In this document: piece after piece, positions 1 through 11,142 of the stretch | How positions within the stretch are numbered: the first letter of the stretch is position 1 | Layout: every line of letters starts with the position of its first letter | Assembly: GCA_029964075.1 (NCBI GenBank) | Contig: CM057149.1 | Location: 33,190,900-33,254,899 of the forward strand | Source of the DNA: Patiria pectinifera | Taxonomy: Eukaryota; Echinodermata; Asteroidea; Valvatida; Asterinidae | Length of the DNA stretch: 64,000 bases | Direction: 5' to 3' | Translations under genes and position numbers: made by a program | The notes under the pieces: generated by a model | Seen by the model: only the letters and a program-made list of their open reading frames with translations | What the model was told of the DNA's origin: nothing | The model's database searches: none

Positions 1-19
1 ACATGGCTCCCCAGAGGCA

Positions 20-1468
20 GTGGAACGAGATCTCGCAGGCCGACTAGAGCAGTTCCAAAAGATCTCGCCAAAGGGCAGCACCAAGCTGGAAGAGTTCGGA
101 TATCTTCTCCTTGAGGTCCAATACCTGAAGGAGTCAGAGAAGTTTCCAGGGTTGCTGGCGTTGGATTCCTCGAGAGGATTGCAGCCCCTAGTGCAGAAAT
201 TGCCAGAGTGGCTTCAGAACAAGTGGCGAGAGAAGGGGTCAGAATACAAGAAGAAGCATGCAGTCCTCTTCCCGCCTTTTGAGGAATTTGTAAAGTTCAT
301 CCAGCACCATGCCAGAGTGCAAAGCGACCCGAGCTTCCAGTTTACTGATGCTGTCAAGAGTGCAGCTGAACGCTCTTCGTCAAGGCCTTCTTTCACCGTA
401 AGAAAGACTGGGGTGGAGGAAGGGTCTGCAGCAAAGGAGACATCCCGTTGCCCGGTACACAACACAGCACACAAGCTGCAAGATTGCCGGGTCTTCTGTC
501 AGAAATCCATAGATGAGAAGATATCATTTGTGAAAGAGAATCGCCTGTGTTTCCGATGTTTGAGGGCCAACCACATCATTAAGAACTGTAAGACCCCAGT
601 GAGATGCGACATCTGTGGCAAGTCCCATGTCACAGTCATGCACAGGCCTTCACCCAGTCAAGAAGTTCCACCAGCGTCAAATCAGACACCCCCTACCACG
701 AAGTATGACAACCGGCCCCAGATAATCGTCACACCTAAATGCACCAGAGTATGTGGCAACGGTAAAGAAGGCCGGTCATGCGCCAAAATTTGTTTGGCAA
801 AAGCCTACCTGGAAGAGAAGCCGGACCATGTTATCACCACATACGTCATCATCGACGACCAGAGTGATGGTTCCCTCATCAACGAAAATCTTCTTGAGAG
901 ATTAGGAGTCAAACAGAATAAGTCAACGTATGCTGTCAAGACGGTTAATGGCCTCCAGGAAGTCCATGGTAGAAAACTTTCTGGCCTAGTCATCGAGAGC
1001 ATGGACGGTACAGTTTCCGCTCCAACGCCTACACTGTTCGAGTGCAACAACATTCCGGGAGATGTGGCGGAGATACCCACACCGGAGGTGGCAGCAGCCT
1101 TTGATCACCTAAAGCCAATCGCCCCGATGATACCACCCCTGAACAAAGATGCCGAAATAGCAGTGCTACTTGGCAGAGATGCTCCGCAGTTCCACAAAGT
1201 GAGAGAGGTGATCAACGGCAAAGATGACCAGCCATGGGCACACCGTCTCGATCTAGGCTGGGTCGTTGTCGGCGAGGTTTGTTTGAACGGTGCCCACATC
1301 CGGACAGATATCTCCTACCTGCAGCAAGACGTAATCAGCACCTACTTTACGCAGGTCTTGAGAAACGGTCGCCATTCCGCCCAATTCCAGCCATGTGACA
1401 AGGCAGTGAAGGTCTTTCATACCAGGCCTAAAGCAGCTGAATTGGGAAGAAGTGTTCATCAGCACTAG
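20..1468 (+). CDS. BEL/Pao gag C-terminus plus aspartic protease (partial)
   Basis: This is the 3' part of the gag-protease reading frame, 482 codons in the window; the first ATG here is internal, because the true start lies upstream. Two Cys/His knuckles are visible around residues 176-205 (CFRCLRANHIIKNC, then CDICGKSH). They are the nucleocapsid-like nucleic-acid binding unit. Around residue 277 IIDDQSDGSLI fits the protease active-site region of the DUF1758 family, with Asp-x-x-Asp/Ser-Gly character. The frame closes at TAG 1466-1468, the exact centre of a 26-bp perfect palindrome. The pol frame opens just before this, shifted by one base. In related elements gag, protease and pol are often one continuous frame, so this is either a one-base mutation or a recoding site. 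Confidence 0.88.
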   Translation: MERDLAGRLEQFQKISPKGSTKLEEFGYLLLEVQYLKESEKFPGLLALDSSRGLQPLVQKLPEWLQNKWREKGSEYKKKHAVLFPPFEEFVKFIQHHARVQSDPSFQFTDAVKSAAERSSSRPSFTVRKTGVEEGSAAKETSRCPVHNTAHKLQDCRVFCQKSIDEKISFVKENRLCFRCLRANHIIKNCKTPVRCDICGKSHVTVMHRPSPSQEVPPASNQTPPTTKYDNRPQIIVTPKCTRVCGNGKEGRSCAKICLAKAYLEEKPDHVITTYVIIDDQSDGSLINENLLERLGVKQNKSTYAVKTVNGLQEVHGRKLSGLVIESMDGTVSAPTPTLFECNNIPGDVAEIPTPEVAAAFDHLKPIAPMIPPLNKDAEIAVLLGRDAPQFHKVREVINGKDDQPWAHRLDLGWVVVGEVCLNGAHIRTDISYLQQDVISTYFTQVLRNGRHSAQFQPCDKAVKVFHTRPKAAELGRSVHQH

Positions 1469-4400
1469 TGCTGATGAACGTCTTGGGCCATCCTCCGACG
1501 ACAGAGAGTTCATGGAGCTGATCGCCGGCAAGATGAAGAAAGATCAAGATGGGAACTGGTGCGCACCTTTGCCCCTCAGAAAAAATAGAAGAAGACTGCC
1601 AAACAACAAGACCCAAGCGGTATCCAGGATGAAAGCCCTGGCCAACTCCCTGGCTAAGGATGAAAAGAAAAGGCAGCACTACATCGAGTTCATGAGAAAG
1701 ATTTTGGAGAAGGGACTTGCTCAGCAGGTTCTGGATGAGGCGACTAGTGCTAGTGAAGAAGTTTGGTACCTCCCACACTTCGGAGTATACCACCCCCAGA
1801 AGCCTGACAAGCTGAGGGTGGTGTTCGACTCAAGTGCCGTCTTCTCAGGCGTTTCCCTGAATGATGTCTTGTTAAGTGGACCTGATCTGATGAACCAGCT
1901 CCTGGGCGTCCTGATCAGGTTCCGAGAGGAGCCAGTTGCAGTCACCGCAGACATCGAGCAGATGTTTTATGCTTTCAGAGTCCGAGAAGACCACACAAGA
2001 TTCCTACGTTTCCTGTGGTATGAGGACAACAACCCGAATGCAGACATTGTCACTTACTGCATGACAGTGCATGTCTTTGGCAACAAGCCATCCCCAGCTG
2101 TGGCCATCAGTGGCCTAAGAAAGACCGCTGAAGAAGGTGAAGCAGAGTTTGGCACCGATGTGAGGGAGCTGATAGAAAGAAATTTCTACATGGACGACCT
2201 TCTGAAGTCTTTTCCAACCAAGGAAGAGGCAGTCGACGTGCTGAAGAGAACGAAGGATCTCCTGTCCACTGCGAATATCCGTCTGCACAAGTTCGCTTCC
2301 AGCGATGCTGGTGTCCTGGCAGCATTTGAGCCTAGCGAGTTGGCCCCGAACCTGGCTGAAGCTGACCTCTCCAACGAAGATGAAAGCACCATACGGCGTA
2401 CATTGGGAGTATCCTGGGATTTAAAGGCAGACTCCTTTACTTTCCAAATAGCAGAACCGAATGCCAACGCATGCACCAAGAGGACAGTGTTGTCTGAAGT
2501 CAATGGAGTCTTTGACCCGATTGGGTTGGCAGCACCTGTGATCATCAAGGGGAAGATGGTGCTGCGAGAGATGACTCAAGATGGCGGTGGCTGGGATGAT
2601 CCACTCCCAAAGGACCTGCTCCAAGACTGGGTGATGTGGAGAAAGTCCCTGATCGCCTTGACAGATGTGCGAGTTCCTCGCTCATTTGCACCATTCTCAA
2701 CCACAGAAGTAGTGAGAAGAGAACTACATACTTTTGGGGACTCTTCAAACAAGGCCATAGGCGCAGTCTGCTACTTGAGGACAGTTGGCAGCAACGATGA
2801 AGTCCATGTCCAGCTGGTGATGGGTAAAGCAAAGCTCGCACCTAAAGCAGCCGTCACCATCCCACGCCTTGAGCTCTGTGCATCAGTTCTGGCCACAGAA
2901 ATGGAAGACTACGTCACCCAGGAACTACAGATTAAAGTTGACGAATCAAAGTTCTACACTGATAGCAAAGTAGTCCTGGGGTACATCACCAACAGAAAAC
3001 GTCGCTTCCGCACTTACGTGTGCAATCGAGTAAACCGGTTACTCAAAACCTCCGAGCCTGAGCAGTGGGCGTATGTCCCGTCAGAAAGAAACCCAGCTGA
3101 CCTAGCTTCGAGATCCATTCTGGCAGCAGAGTTAAGTGGTTCCATGTGGATTGCCGGACCAGAGTTCCTGAGGCTAAAGGACCTACCCTCGAGCCACAAG
3201 CAGAGAGAGATAGAAATACTTCAGGATGACCCAGAAGTGTCTCCAGAGAAGATAAGCTGCAACAAGATTGTTTTGACCGATGCATCCTTCGGCAGTGAGA
3301 GGTTCACCAGATTCTCAAGTTGGGATTCAGCAATGAGAGCCACTACAAACTTGATCCACATTGCCAACTCATTCAGAGCAGAATTCGACTGCAAGGGTTG
3401 GCATGTCTGTGAGAAGGCGAAGTCCATCAGAGAGCGTCTCAAAGCCGAGACCGTCATAATAAAGAGTGTGCAGAGTGAAGCCTTTGCTACCGAGTTAGCC
3501 GAATTAAGAAGTGGGAAGTTGACCAAGAAGAACAAGCTGGCTTCGCTCAACCCCTACCTTGACAGCATCGGGGTACTCCGAGTCGGAGGCAGATTGCAGA
3601 AAGCTCAACTGTCAGAGAGAGCAACACACCCGGCTGTACTACCAAAGAACAACCATGTCACAAAGCTCATCATCAAGCACTTCCATCAGCAGTGCAGCCA
3701 CCAAGGTCGACACATTACCTTGGGTACAATAAGGAACGAAGGCTATTGGGTTCTTGGTGGCCAGAGGCAGATATCCAAGGTGATCCAAGACTGTGTGATA
3801 TGCAAGAGGCTGAGAGGTAAGCGTCAGGACCAGATAATGGCCGACCTCCCAGAAGAGAGAGTCACAGAAGCACCACCGTTCACCTTCGTTGGGGTGGACG
3901 TTTTCGGCCCATTTGAAGTAAACAGCAGAAAGACCAGAGGATGTACAAGTCGTGCTAAGAGATGGGCTGCCCTGTTTACTTGCATGGTATCACGGGGTGT
4001 CCACATCGAGATTCTGGAAGCGATGGACAGCTCGTGTTTTATCAATGCCCTGAGACGTTTTTTCTCCATCAGAGGTCCAGCCAGGCAGATCCGTTCAGAC
4101 TGCGGCACAAATTTTGTTGGTGCCTGTAATGAAATTGGAAAACAGCTCCAAGACAAGGAACCGATCAAGAGGTATCTACTCACCCGTGGCTGCGAGTGGG
4201 TTTTCAACCCTCCCCATGCATCGAATATGGGTGGAGCTTGGGAGCGAATGATCGGCATTTCCCGCCGCATCCTAGAAGGTATCCTGCGAGATGTCAAGCC
4301 TAGCCAGCTCACCCATGAGGTTTTCACAACCCTTATGGCAGAAGTTGCTGCCATAATCAATTCTCGACCGTTACTGCCAGACAGCGACACCCCAGAGCTA

Positions 4401-4835
4401 CCCCTGAACCTGTCGCCCAATATGCTGCTCACAATGAAGCCATCGCAGGTGACAGCCCCAGAAGGACCATTTGATCTCAAAGATCTCATGAGGAGCCAGT
4501 GGAGACGCGTCCAGCACCTATCCAATATGTTCTGGGACAAGTGGCGGAAGGACTACCTACCTCTACTACAGAATAGAGCGAAGTGGCAGCAACCAAAGAG
4601 AGACCTGAAGGAAGGGGATGTTGTCATTGTCAAATGTGACTCCCGGCGAAATGACTGGCCTCTGGGCAAGGTTGTTGGTGTTGAAGCAAGTGGAGACGGA
4701 CACATCAGGAAAGCCAGCGTGGAGATGGTAGCCGCTGACCAGAGGAGCCTGTTTCTACGACCAGCCCGTGAGTTGACGAAGAAGACGTTGTTGCGGCCAA
4801 TAAGCGACTTGGTTCTTCTGATTCCCTCGGAGTGA
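1452..4835 (+). CDS. BEL/Pao polyprotein: RT, RNase H, integrase
   Basis: Open frame of 1127 codons. The first codon used here is GTG; no ATG is needed if this part is translated by frameshifting from the upstream frame. Visible domains: a DDREF...GNW linker near the start; reverse transcriptase with the catalytic YMDD box near residue 246; RNase H near 425-505 (FGDSS, YTDSK); the integrase H2C2 zinc-binding segment near 742-784 (HFHQQCSHQGRH, CVIC); and the integrase core with the first Asp near 815 (GVDVFGPF), second Asp near 882 (RSDCGTNF) and Glu near 928 (GGAWERM). The C-terminus is a DUF5641-like region of the Pao integrase type. Catalytic residues are retained, so the enzyme part may be functional. 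No nonsense codons interrupt it. Confidence 0.93.
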   Translation: MFISTSADERLGPSSDDREFMELIAGKMKKDQDGNWCAPLPLRKNRRRLPNNKTQAVSRMKALANSLAKDEKKRQHYIEFMRKILEKGLAQQVLDEATSASEEVWYLPHFGVYHPQKPDKLRVVFDSSAVFSGVSLNDVLLSGPDLMNQLLGVLIRFREEPVAVTADIEQMFYAFRVREDHTRFLRFLWYEDNNPNADIVTYCMTVHVFGNKPSPAVAISGLRKTAEEGEAEFGTDVRELIERNFYMDDLLKSFPTKEEAVDVLKRTKDLLSTANIRLHKFASSDAGVLAAFEPSELAPNLAEADLSNEDESTIRRTLGVSWDLKADSFTFQIAEPNANACTKRTVLSEVNGVFDPIGLAAPVIIKGKMVLREMTQDGGGWDDPLPKDLLQDWVMWRKSLIALTDVRVPRSFAPFSTTEVVRRELHTFGDSSNKAIGAVCYLRTVGSNDEVHVQLVMGKAKLAPKAAVTIPRLELCASVLATEMEDYVTQELQIKVDESKFYTDSKVVLGYITNRKRRFRTYVCNRVNRLLKTSEPEQWAYVPSERNPADLASRSILAAELSGSMWIAGPEFLRLKDLPSSHKQREIEILQDDPEVSPEKISCNKIVLTDASFGSERFTRFSSWDSAMRATTNLIHIANSFRAEFDCKGWHVCEKAKSIRERLKAETVIIKSVQSEAFATELAELRSGKLTKKNKLASLNPYLDSIGVLRVGGRLQKAQLSERATHPAVLPKNNHVTKLIIKHFHQQCSHQGRHITLGTIRNEGYWVLGGQRQISKVIQDCVICKRLRGKRQDQIMADLPEERVTEAPPFTFVGVDVFGPFEVNSRKTRGCTSRAKRWAALFTCMVSRGVHIEILEAMDSSCFINALRRFFSIRGPARQIRSDCGTNFVGACNEIGKQLQDKEPIKRYLLTRGCEWVFNPPHASNMGGAWERMIGISRRILEGILRDVKPSQLTHEVFTTLMAEVAAIINSRPLLPDSDTPELPLNLSPNMLLTMKPSQVTAPEGPFDLKDLMRSQWRRVQHLSNMFWDKWRKDYLPLLQNRAKWQQPKRDLKEGDVVIVKCDSRRNDWPLGKVVGVEASGDGHIRKASVEMVAADQRSLFLRPARELTKKTLLRPISDLVLLIPSE
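1454..1479. repeat. 26-bp perfect palindrome at the gag/pol junction
   Basis: Every base pairs with its mirror position, centred on CACTAGTG. The TAG in the centre is the stop codon of the upstream frame, and the pol frame begins two bases before the palindrome. As RNA it would form a 10-13 bp hairpin exactly where ribosomes would need to change frame. Confidence 0.85.
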
Positions 4836-5043
4836 CTGATCACCATGGTCCAGCGGAACTCATGAAGCTTGGACTCTACCAGATGCTGCTTAGACGTGTA
4901 GGCACCGCGTATAAAGTGTTTACTCGCTGTTTTCAAATTTACTGTTCTGCTTGTTATTAACCGTTTTTACTGTTTTAGTGTAACCTTATTACATGTATTT
5001 GTATTGTATTCACATTGTGATGATGGTATCACCACGGGGGGAG
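4836..5043 (+). other. BEL/Pao 3' non-coding region with polypurine tract
   Basis: Short untranslated stretch after the pol stop, ending in the purine-rich run ACGGGGGGAG just before the LTR start TGTTATGTTC. This is the expected plus-strand primer site. Confidence 0.7.
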
Positions 5044-6120
5044 TGTTATGTTCACCCCTGGCAGTGTGAGTTGCGATAACCTAGTATTGCGCCCTCTCGT
5101 GGTCCTCGTAGTTTTTCGCTCAAGTTACACAGTTGTTCAGTCACGCCAAGTTTTAATCCATTTTATTGCCCATTTTCCCATCTTTTTGAGACCACTCTAT
5201 ACCGATAGCCTTACACCAGAAGACCACTGGTGAGTTTAAGAGTCCATTTATACTTGTGTTAGTGATTATTGATCGTTATTTGATGAGTAATTTGTATCGT
5301 AATTTTCAGTCACATTTTGCCACCATGATTTTCTGTATCGCATCGATAATTTTCTTGTGCCTTGCGAAAACTTCCCTGATTTTGTGCCTTAGAATTTCCC
5401 TCAATATCGAGGCCAGTTTCTCAGATGAACTGGCTGTAATGTTCAGTATTGTTTTCTGGTCAAGAAACAGTGGATATTTGGTCATTTTATGTTTTCATAT
5501 CGACGATTTGGAATGTTATATAAGGTTAGGAACTTAGTTTTTGTGTGCACACGAGGCCTGCCTAAGCACATGCTCTCGCCATTTTTTCCACGATGTTATG
5601 AATATTCATGAGCTGGATTCCATATTTGGGATTAGCTTATCCTTATTTGGAAATTGCAGTAGTGCTGCAAGGTTTACAGTATATTTAGGAACTATGCATT
5701 TTTCTTTATTTTAGGTTGATGATTTCAGTAATCCAGACCCATAGGAAGTTTGAGGACACTTCATCTTTTGGAGAGCACAGTTCTGTAGGTTAATTTCCAT
5801 AGATTATCTAATGTGAATGTACTATCCCTTGGAGTTTTTGAGATGATATTATGCACCTACCTTTGTGATGTTTCTTATACATGTATCAGTTTGACATATT
5901 ACTTTTTGATCTTTCAATATTTCATTTATATTTTTTATGTCTGGTAGTGTTAAATCTCTTGCCAACCTGTGTACATTTGTGCACATTGTTAATTGTACTT
6001 AGTGTATTTTCCTTGTATTTCTTGTTTTTCAGTTTTACCTCATGTGGTCCACCCACGACACAGGAATGAGAATAAAGCAGTCAAAGTTCAAAAAATCCTG
6101 TATTAGTCAGAGGTTAACTT
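5044..6120 (+). repeat. 3' LTR of the BEL/Pao element (end approximate)
   Basis: Begins TGTTATGTTC directly after the polypurine tract. A TATA-like box (TTATATAAGG) lies near 5517 and an AATAAA polyadenylation signal is at 6071-6076, giving U3, R and U5-like parts. The right edge was set near 6110-6120 because the sequence about 35-45 bases past AATAAA leaves element-like sequence. The matching 5' LTR is not in the window. Confidence 0.65.
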
Positions 6121-7587
6121 GTCGGAGAGAGGGCGCCCTCGGCGCTCCATGTTCGTCATAGTAGGCATCGTTTTTCAAAATGGCGATGGGCTTCAGGACT
6201 ATTTTCAGGGGTGATCATCTTCAGATGGAAATTTCTCCTAAAAGTCATCAGTTGACCCCCAAAAATTGAAAAGAAAATGAAAGATGATGAAATATGCTTT
6301 AATTTGATGTGTGTCTCGAACACCTTGGAGAGTTGTGAGTATTTTTCCCGAATTTTTGAAGTGGGAGCATTTACCATTGGGGTCAATGGAAGTTTATTTA
6401 CTGGTCTAGCTGCTACCCTATACGCCCGTAATTCCCCATTCGTTCTTCCTCATAAATAATTTATATTCTACTAGACTGTCGAATAATCAATGACTGTATG
6501 ACGACTGTTTAAAGCTGTCGGGAAAAGTTATTAATGCAAGATATCAAACATACCTGATAGTGTAGGTTGAATCACTAGCACTTAGGAAATAGTCTGTGGC
6601 ACTTGGAAGTATTGGATTGTCCGAAAGCAGTCACATCTATAACGGAGCTTGATGTGACAATTGCGTCAACCGCCACAAATAACTGTGCTAAATGGACTAG
6701 ACGCACAGCAGTTAGTTGTAGATACAGTTTAGGCGGTCTCGGGAGTGCGACGTGATTCTCCTCAATATATAAATCCCTCTGCTTAGTCTTAAGAGCAAAA
6801 ATTGCGTGACTGATGCTGGAGTCGGCACTCTTCGTATTTGTTAAAGTAGTACCGCCCAGCCCATATATAGCCACAGCAACATGAACACACCAAGAGTGGC
6901 AAAAATGTAATGTCGATAGGGTGCGCAGTGCAGTACTGTATACACATATTGATAGAAAAACATGTTAAATAGAAAGGTTTCTTCATGGGCCAACGATCAT
7001 CATTTGTTAAGTTGCCGTAGCTGAGTTTTTACCAAGGCCTGGTTCAAGTATTTTTGGGTTTCGTTTCCGGGTGTTGGAACTCAAGGTCTTTTAACAGTTC
7101 CCTGAACAGTTGGTGTACACGCAGTGTAAGTTGTTACTGTGGCGAACAAAGTATTTTAAAACAAATTACTGACTGGTTTTCTCTTGTTTTAGAGGCTGAC
7201 AAGAACTCTATAGTTGTGACGAAAACAAATTAATCCAATTCACAGTGAATGTTCCCTTTTAATTTCGACTATTATTTCAAAAGAATTGTTAGTTATGCCT
7301 TGGTAATTTTGAAGTCTGATGTTTGCTGATTATTTTCCAATTAAATCTGAACACACTTCCTTTAGAAAGAGTGTACTCCTGCTCATTCACACCGTTTAAT
7401 TTCCATACAAAGTGAACATGGAACTTATGGAACCATAGAAATTCACTTTTTTCAAAGGCTTCGTCATGACACGCAATGTCATCTCTGTTTCTTACTATGC
7501 TTTCAGTTATGCTCCGGTTATGTTGTTTTTATAATGCGAGGCATTACAAGATAGCAAAATACATTCAACCAAAAAAAGGAAGTCCCG
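6121..7587. other. No recognisable gene
   Basis: AT-rich sequence with only short frames. The longest, 99 codons on the minus strand at 6575-6874, has no motif I recognise and no convincing splice context. I see no RNA gene. Confidence 0.5.
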
Positions 7588-7987
7588 CCAATACTTTTTG
7601 TCTAACTCAAAAAACTACTGCGCACATCTTACTCAAATTACGATTAATCAGTACAGAAATTCATTAGCAATCCAGCCATACTCTTCATTTTGGCCCAAAC
7701 AGTGATAATGTGTACGAAATTATGTAATTTATGACAATGCTACCGAAAACAGTTGCATTTTTGTATACATGCAAGGTGAGTGTGAACCACAATTTGCACG
7801 TATGTATTCAAAAGTGCGACTGTTTTCGGCATTAATTTTGTCATAAATTGCATAATTTCGTACACATTATCACTGTTTTTGACCAAATAAAGAGTATGGC
7901 TGAATTGCTAAGAAATTTCTGTACTGATTAGTTGTCATTTGAGCGAGAGGTGCTCAGTAGTTTTTGAGTTAGACATACAAGTATTGG
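7588..7987. mobile_element. Foldback MITE, about 400 bp
   Basis: The two halves are imperfect inverted copies. The left arm (CCAATACTTTTTGTCTAACTC from 7588) is mirrored by the right arm (GAGTTAGACATACAAGTATTGG ending 7987), and the arms stay similar almost to the centre near 7780. There is no coding capacity. Similarity may continue about 15-20 bp beyond each edge. Confidence 0.75.
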
Positions 7988-10305
7988 AAGGGGGGATACT
8001 TTTCTTGCAATCAAGATACCAAAGGGTTGTCTACTCGGCTGAAAAGAGGTGATTAACTGGAGACAACCAACACTAGGAGTGTCCATGATGAACGGCTGAG
8101 CGTGCCGCCAAACCTAAAATATTCACCTCCACAGGCCACAGAAATTGAGGTCTATCGGAATGTAAAATTTAACAAAAGCAAGACATAATGTACACGTAGA
8201 TTGCGGTTATTTAGCTCGAAGCATATACAATTGCCAAAGTCAATGTTTATACGGTCATTTTGCATAGCGAACCCCGCTACGAATTTCCTCAAGTCGTATC
8301 CGGGACGGCGAACTGACGCTTTTAACAATACATGTATTCAACTGCAGGGCAAATACTATCTACATTGGTTTCGATGAAGTAAACACTGACTGTACATAGA
8401 ATCACTACAAAAGGCAGTGTCAAGTTTAACAAAGGTTTGGTTGAACTACTTCCTTGAAAGGGATTTTGACACACAGGCTTTAGTTACCTGGCGCATACGT
8501 TTATCCCATGCACTGGTTGTAATGTTTAAATTGACAAGAATATGTCTTGTTTCGTTTCAAAATATAATTTTCATTGATTTGTATTCGCAGTGGTAAATCT
8601 TAAACTATATTTTAAACGCAGTTATAGTCCAGCTTGCACCGTGTGTGGTGCGCATGACTATAGCAGCGATCGAGCGCGTGCGCAGCGCAGGCTAGCCTTT
8701 CGCCAATAATGCCATCGTGTCTTAGAGATAAAGCATTTAGGGCTTGTCGCTTGCAACTTGTGCGATTTCGTCTACAAAAAAAAACAGCCAGCTTCTGGGT
8801 CTGTATTATACGAAAGCCCATTAGCGCCACTGCAAGTATATGTTATTACGGATTACTAATTCGTTATTACGGATTATTAATTCGTTATTGCGGATTAAAA
8901 AAAAATTTCAAGAAGGGAGCAAAACATATTTCTCAACAAATATTCTATTTCATTTTTAGAGGGGTTAGGGACATTTCTCCCCCAACCTATTAAATTTACA
9001 GCACCATGACATCGCGCCTCTTTTTTTTTTCTTCTCTTTGTTTTCCTATCGGGGGGCAAGCGCCGCCCCCCCTCCACCCCCTCCCTAGTTGCGACGCCCA
9101 TGTCAAAAGCCTTCAGTGCAGTCGTATCATTGTTGCGGCTGCCAACAGAAAAAAAAGGAAATTGATGTTAGAGGTCACTCCATTGTCTCTTGGGTCTGAA
9201 TTTATATCAAGAGTGTAGAATAATAGTTGCAATATCCTTCCTATCACTACTATGACTTTGTTCACGAAAAGCTGGTGTTTTGAAGAATATAAATGATAAA
9301 ATATAGTGATAAGTTTGTATACAAAGTTTATTGACCCATTCCAGGGCACCAGAGGTCTGATATGCTCCTCGCACATCTGAAATTATTTGAATGGAAACCC
9401 AAATATCTGTAGTACATGCGTGAAGTTTCAATTCAACCTGTTAAAATGATTTGTTGTCATGGTCATTAAAAAGTCGGCACTCTCGATCTCATGCGCACTC
9501 TCATGTAAATTAAACATGGTCAATGTGATGGGAAAAGTTAACATTTAAGTCGACCTGTTTTGGTAAATGGACATTTTGCGACGAGAGTATGCCCTATTTA
9601 CGTGAACTAATGTGTCAAATAACCACAGGACATCCGAACAACTGTCAGAGAAACTTGGCGGGATTTTAAAAGTGCATTGCGACGATATAAGGGGGGGGGG
9701 GGAATGAACATGGAGGGGGTTGCGCTCCCTCCCCCTCCGTATTTCGCGCTGCTCTTAAGTTAATTATTCTGACCTAAAATCTCTCTTTAGTCATAATTTT
9801 CATATTTTAAAAGTGCCAAGGCAACAACACAAGCTGGTTTTATTTTCTCCTCTACCGTTGTGTTGCAAGGGTATGAGCGAAAAAGAAAAGGTGGGGGTAA
9901 AGGCCACGCCCCCCCCCTTAGTCTGATCTAAGTTTTTTTTCCCATAATCTAATCTTTGTCTGATCTAGCGAAAGTTAAGACCGGCAAAATGGGCAAAACT
10001 ATATTTGTGCACAGTGTGGCCACTGCTTGAAAAAAATTTCAAGATCTTGAAAAATTGAGACCCAACTTGAAAACTTGAAAAAAAAAATGAAAAAGCAAGA
10101 AATCTTGAAAATTTTCAACTAAAAGTACAAAACCATATATTTTGTAGAAACTTTGACAACTTTTTCCACTGAACAACCGAGCTTTTTAGCGACTTTTATT
10201 TTTACTTTGTAATTCTTTAAGCATTGGCGCGCTATACTTACGGTCAGACCCTGCACTAGGCACTGCATGACGCGCGCTTCATTAGATGCCCTCTCCGGGA
10301 GAGAG
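7988..10305. other. No recognisable gene; small tandem repeat and G/C homopolymers
   Basis: A 21-bp unit (GTTATTACGGATTA-TAATTC) occurs 2.7 times at 8842-8897. G- and C-runs lie near 9050, 9690 and 9910. Around 8640-8720 there is a GC-rich patch rich in GCGC, but no transcript can be assigned. Confidence 0.5.
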
Positions 10306-10368
10306 CAGTATGGCCGTTTTAGCAGATTTTCGGCTAACTTTGACAGAATTTTTGTAAAAAAAAAATGA

Positions 10369-11142
10369 TGACCGATGACATCCTTCGGAGAGCCAGTTCC
10401 GCCCTCATCCGAGAACGCATCTCCTTCACCAGACTACAACTCGCCATCCTCGACCAGCAGATCACCGACACGGAAGAGGATCTTCGCTCCACCTTGGAAC
10501 CAGTCCACTTCGACAGGATTTGTTCTCTCACTACTTCTTCTAGCCAGTTTGTATTCTCCACCACTCGCAAGAAACAACTTAGGAAATTCTACCTCCTGGA
10601 ACGCAAGGAACGGAATACTCCGACTCCTTCCCACCGTAACCGTAGCCCGCCAACTGGATCTCCTATATCCTGGCGTCGTCCATCTCGCGTACATAGCCCG
10701 CCAACTGGATCTCCTATATCTGTCTCATCTGGCTCCCACTTCTCCAGACTGATGGGTCTCCTATACCCTAGGTCCTCAGCTACCACTCTAGACTGATGGG
10801 TCTCCTATACCCTAGGTCCTCTCTCTACTGACACAGCAACCCTACTGTTCCACCCCAGTGAGCACCAAGCTTGTTCCAGGATCCAGCTTGTCCACTTAGC
10901 ATCCTCACAGGATGTAACTTCGCACTTCATTGATTTCGCCTTTTACTACTTAAGTATTCACTTTCTTAGAGTTTAGGCACTCTCCTGAAGACGGTCAGAG
11001 CATACTGACCGGAACGTCGAGTTTATACCACTGGTTCTCTTCAGAACCATTCTCTTAGTTGAGAAATTATTCGTACATGGTGTTTCCGCAAACCCTTCAT
11101 TATTTAGTATCTCCACCATGCAAACCCTCAAATATTACTTTT
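10369..11142 (+). mobile_element. Small retroelement-like insertion (Penelope-like fragment?)
   Basis: This segment splits the left arm of the surrounding TIR element and is flanked by the direct repeat AAAAAAATGA (10359-10368 and 11143-11152). Its 5' part is open for about 140 codons, with a Ser/Arg/Leu-rich, helix-prone segment including TTRKKQLRKFYLLERKER. It then contains two short tandem duplications (AGCCCGCCAACTGG... at 10643 and 10695; AGACTGATGGGTCTCC... at 10746 and 10790) and a hammerhead-like motif. Basic KKQLRK-type segments and hammerhead motifs are known from Penelope-like elements, but no RT or GIY-YIG domain is visible, so the class is only an inference. Confidence 0.45.
10984..11021 (+). 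ncRNA. Hammerhead-ribozyme-like motif
   Basis: CTGAAGA is followed by a perfect 7-bp stem (CGGTCAG / CTGACCG) with loop AGCATA, then GAACGTC. This is close to the CUGANGA - stem II - GAAAC - GUH core of hammerhead ribozymes; the difference is GAAC in place of GAAAC. The motif may be inactive. Confidence 0.4.

Larger units (their letters stand above)
1..6120 (+). mobile_element. BEL/Pao LTR retrotransposon, 5' end outside window
   Basis: Protein order is gag with zinc knuckles, aspartic protease, reverse transcriptase, RNase H, integrase, then a polypurine tract and a long LTR-like region. This is the BEL/Pao order. The 5' LTR and gag start lie before the window, so LTR identity and the target duplication cannot be checked. 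The pol frame is open for 1127 codons, which suggests a recent insertion, but gag-protease and pol sit in different frames. The 3' boundary near 6120 is approximate. Confidence 0.9.

Noticed and set aside
3824-4540. 238-codon minus-strand frame
   Set aside because: It is the antisense shadow of the integrase region of BEL/Pao pol.
6575-6874. 99-codon minus-strand frame as a gene
   Set aside because: No domain, no start context, no splice partners.
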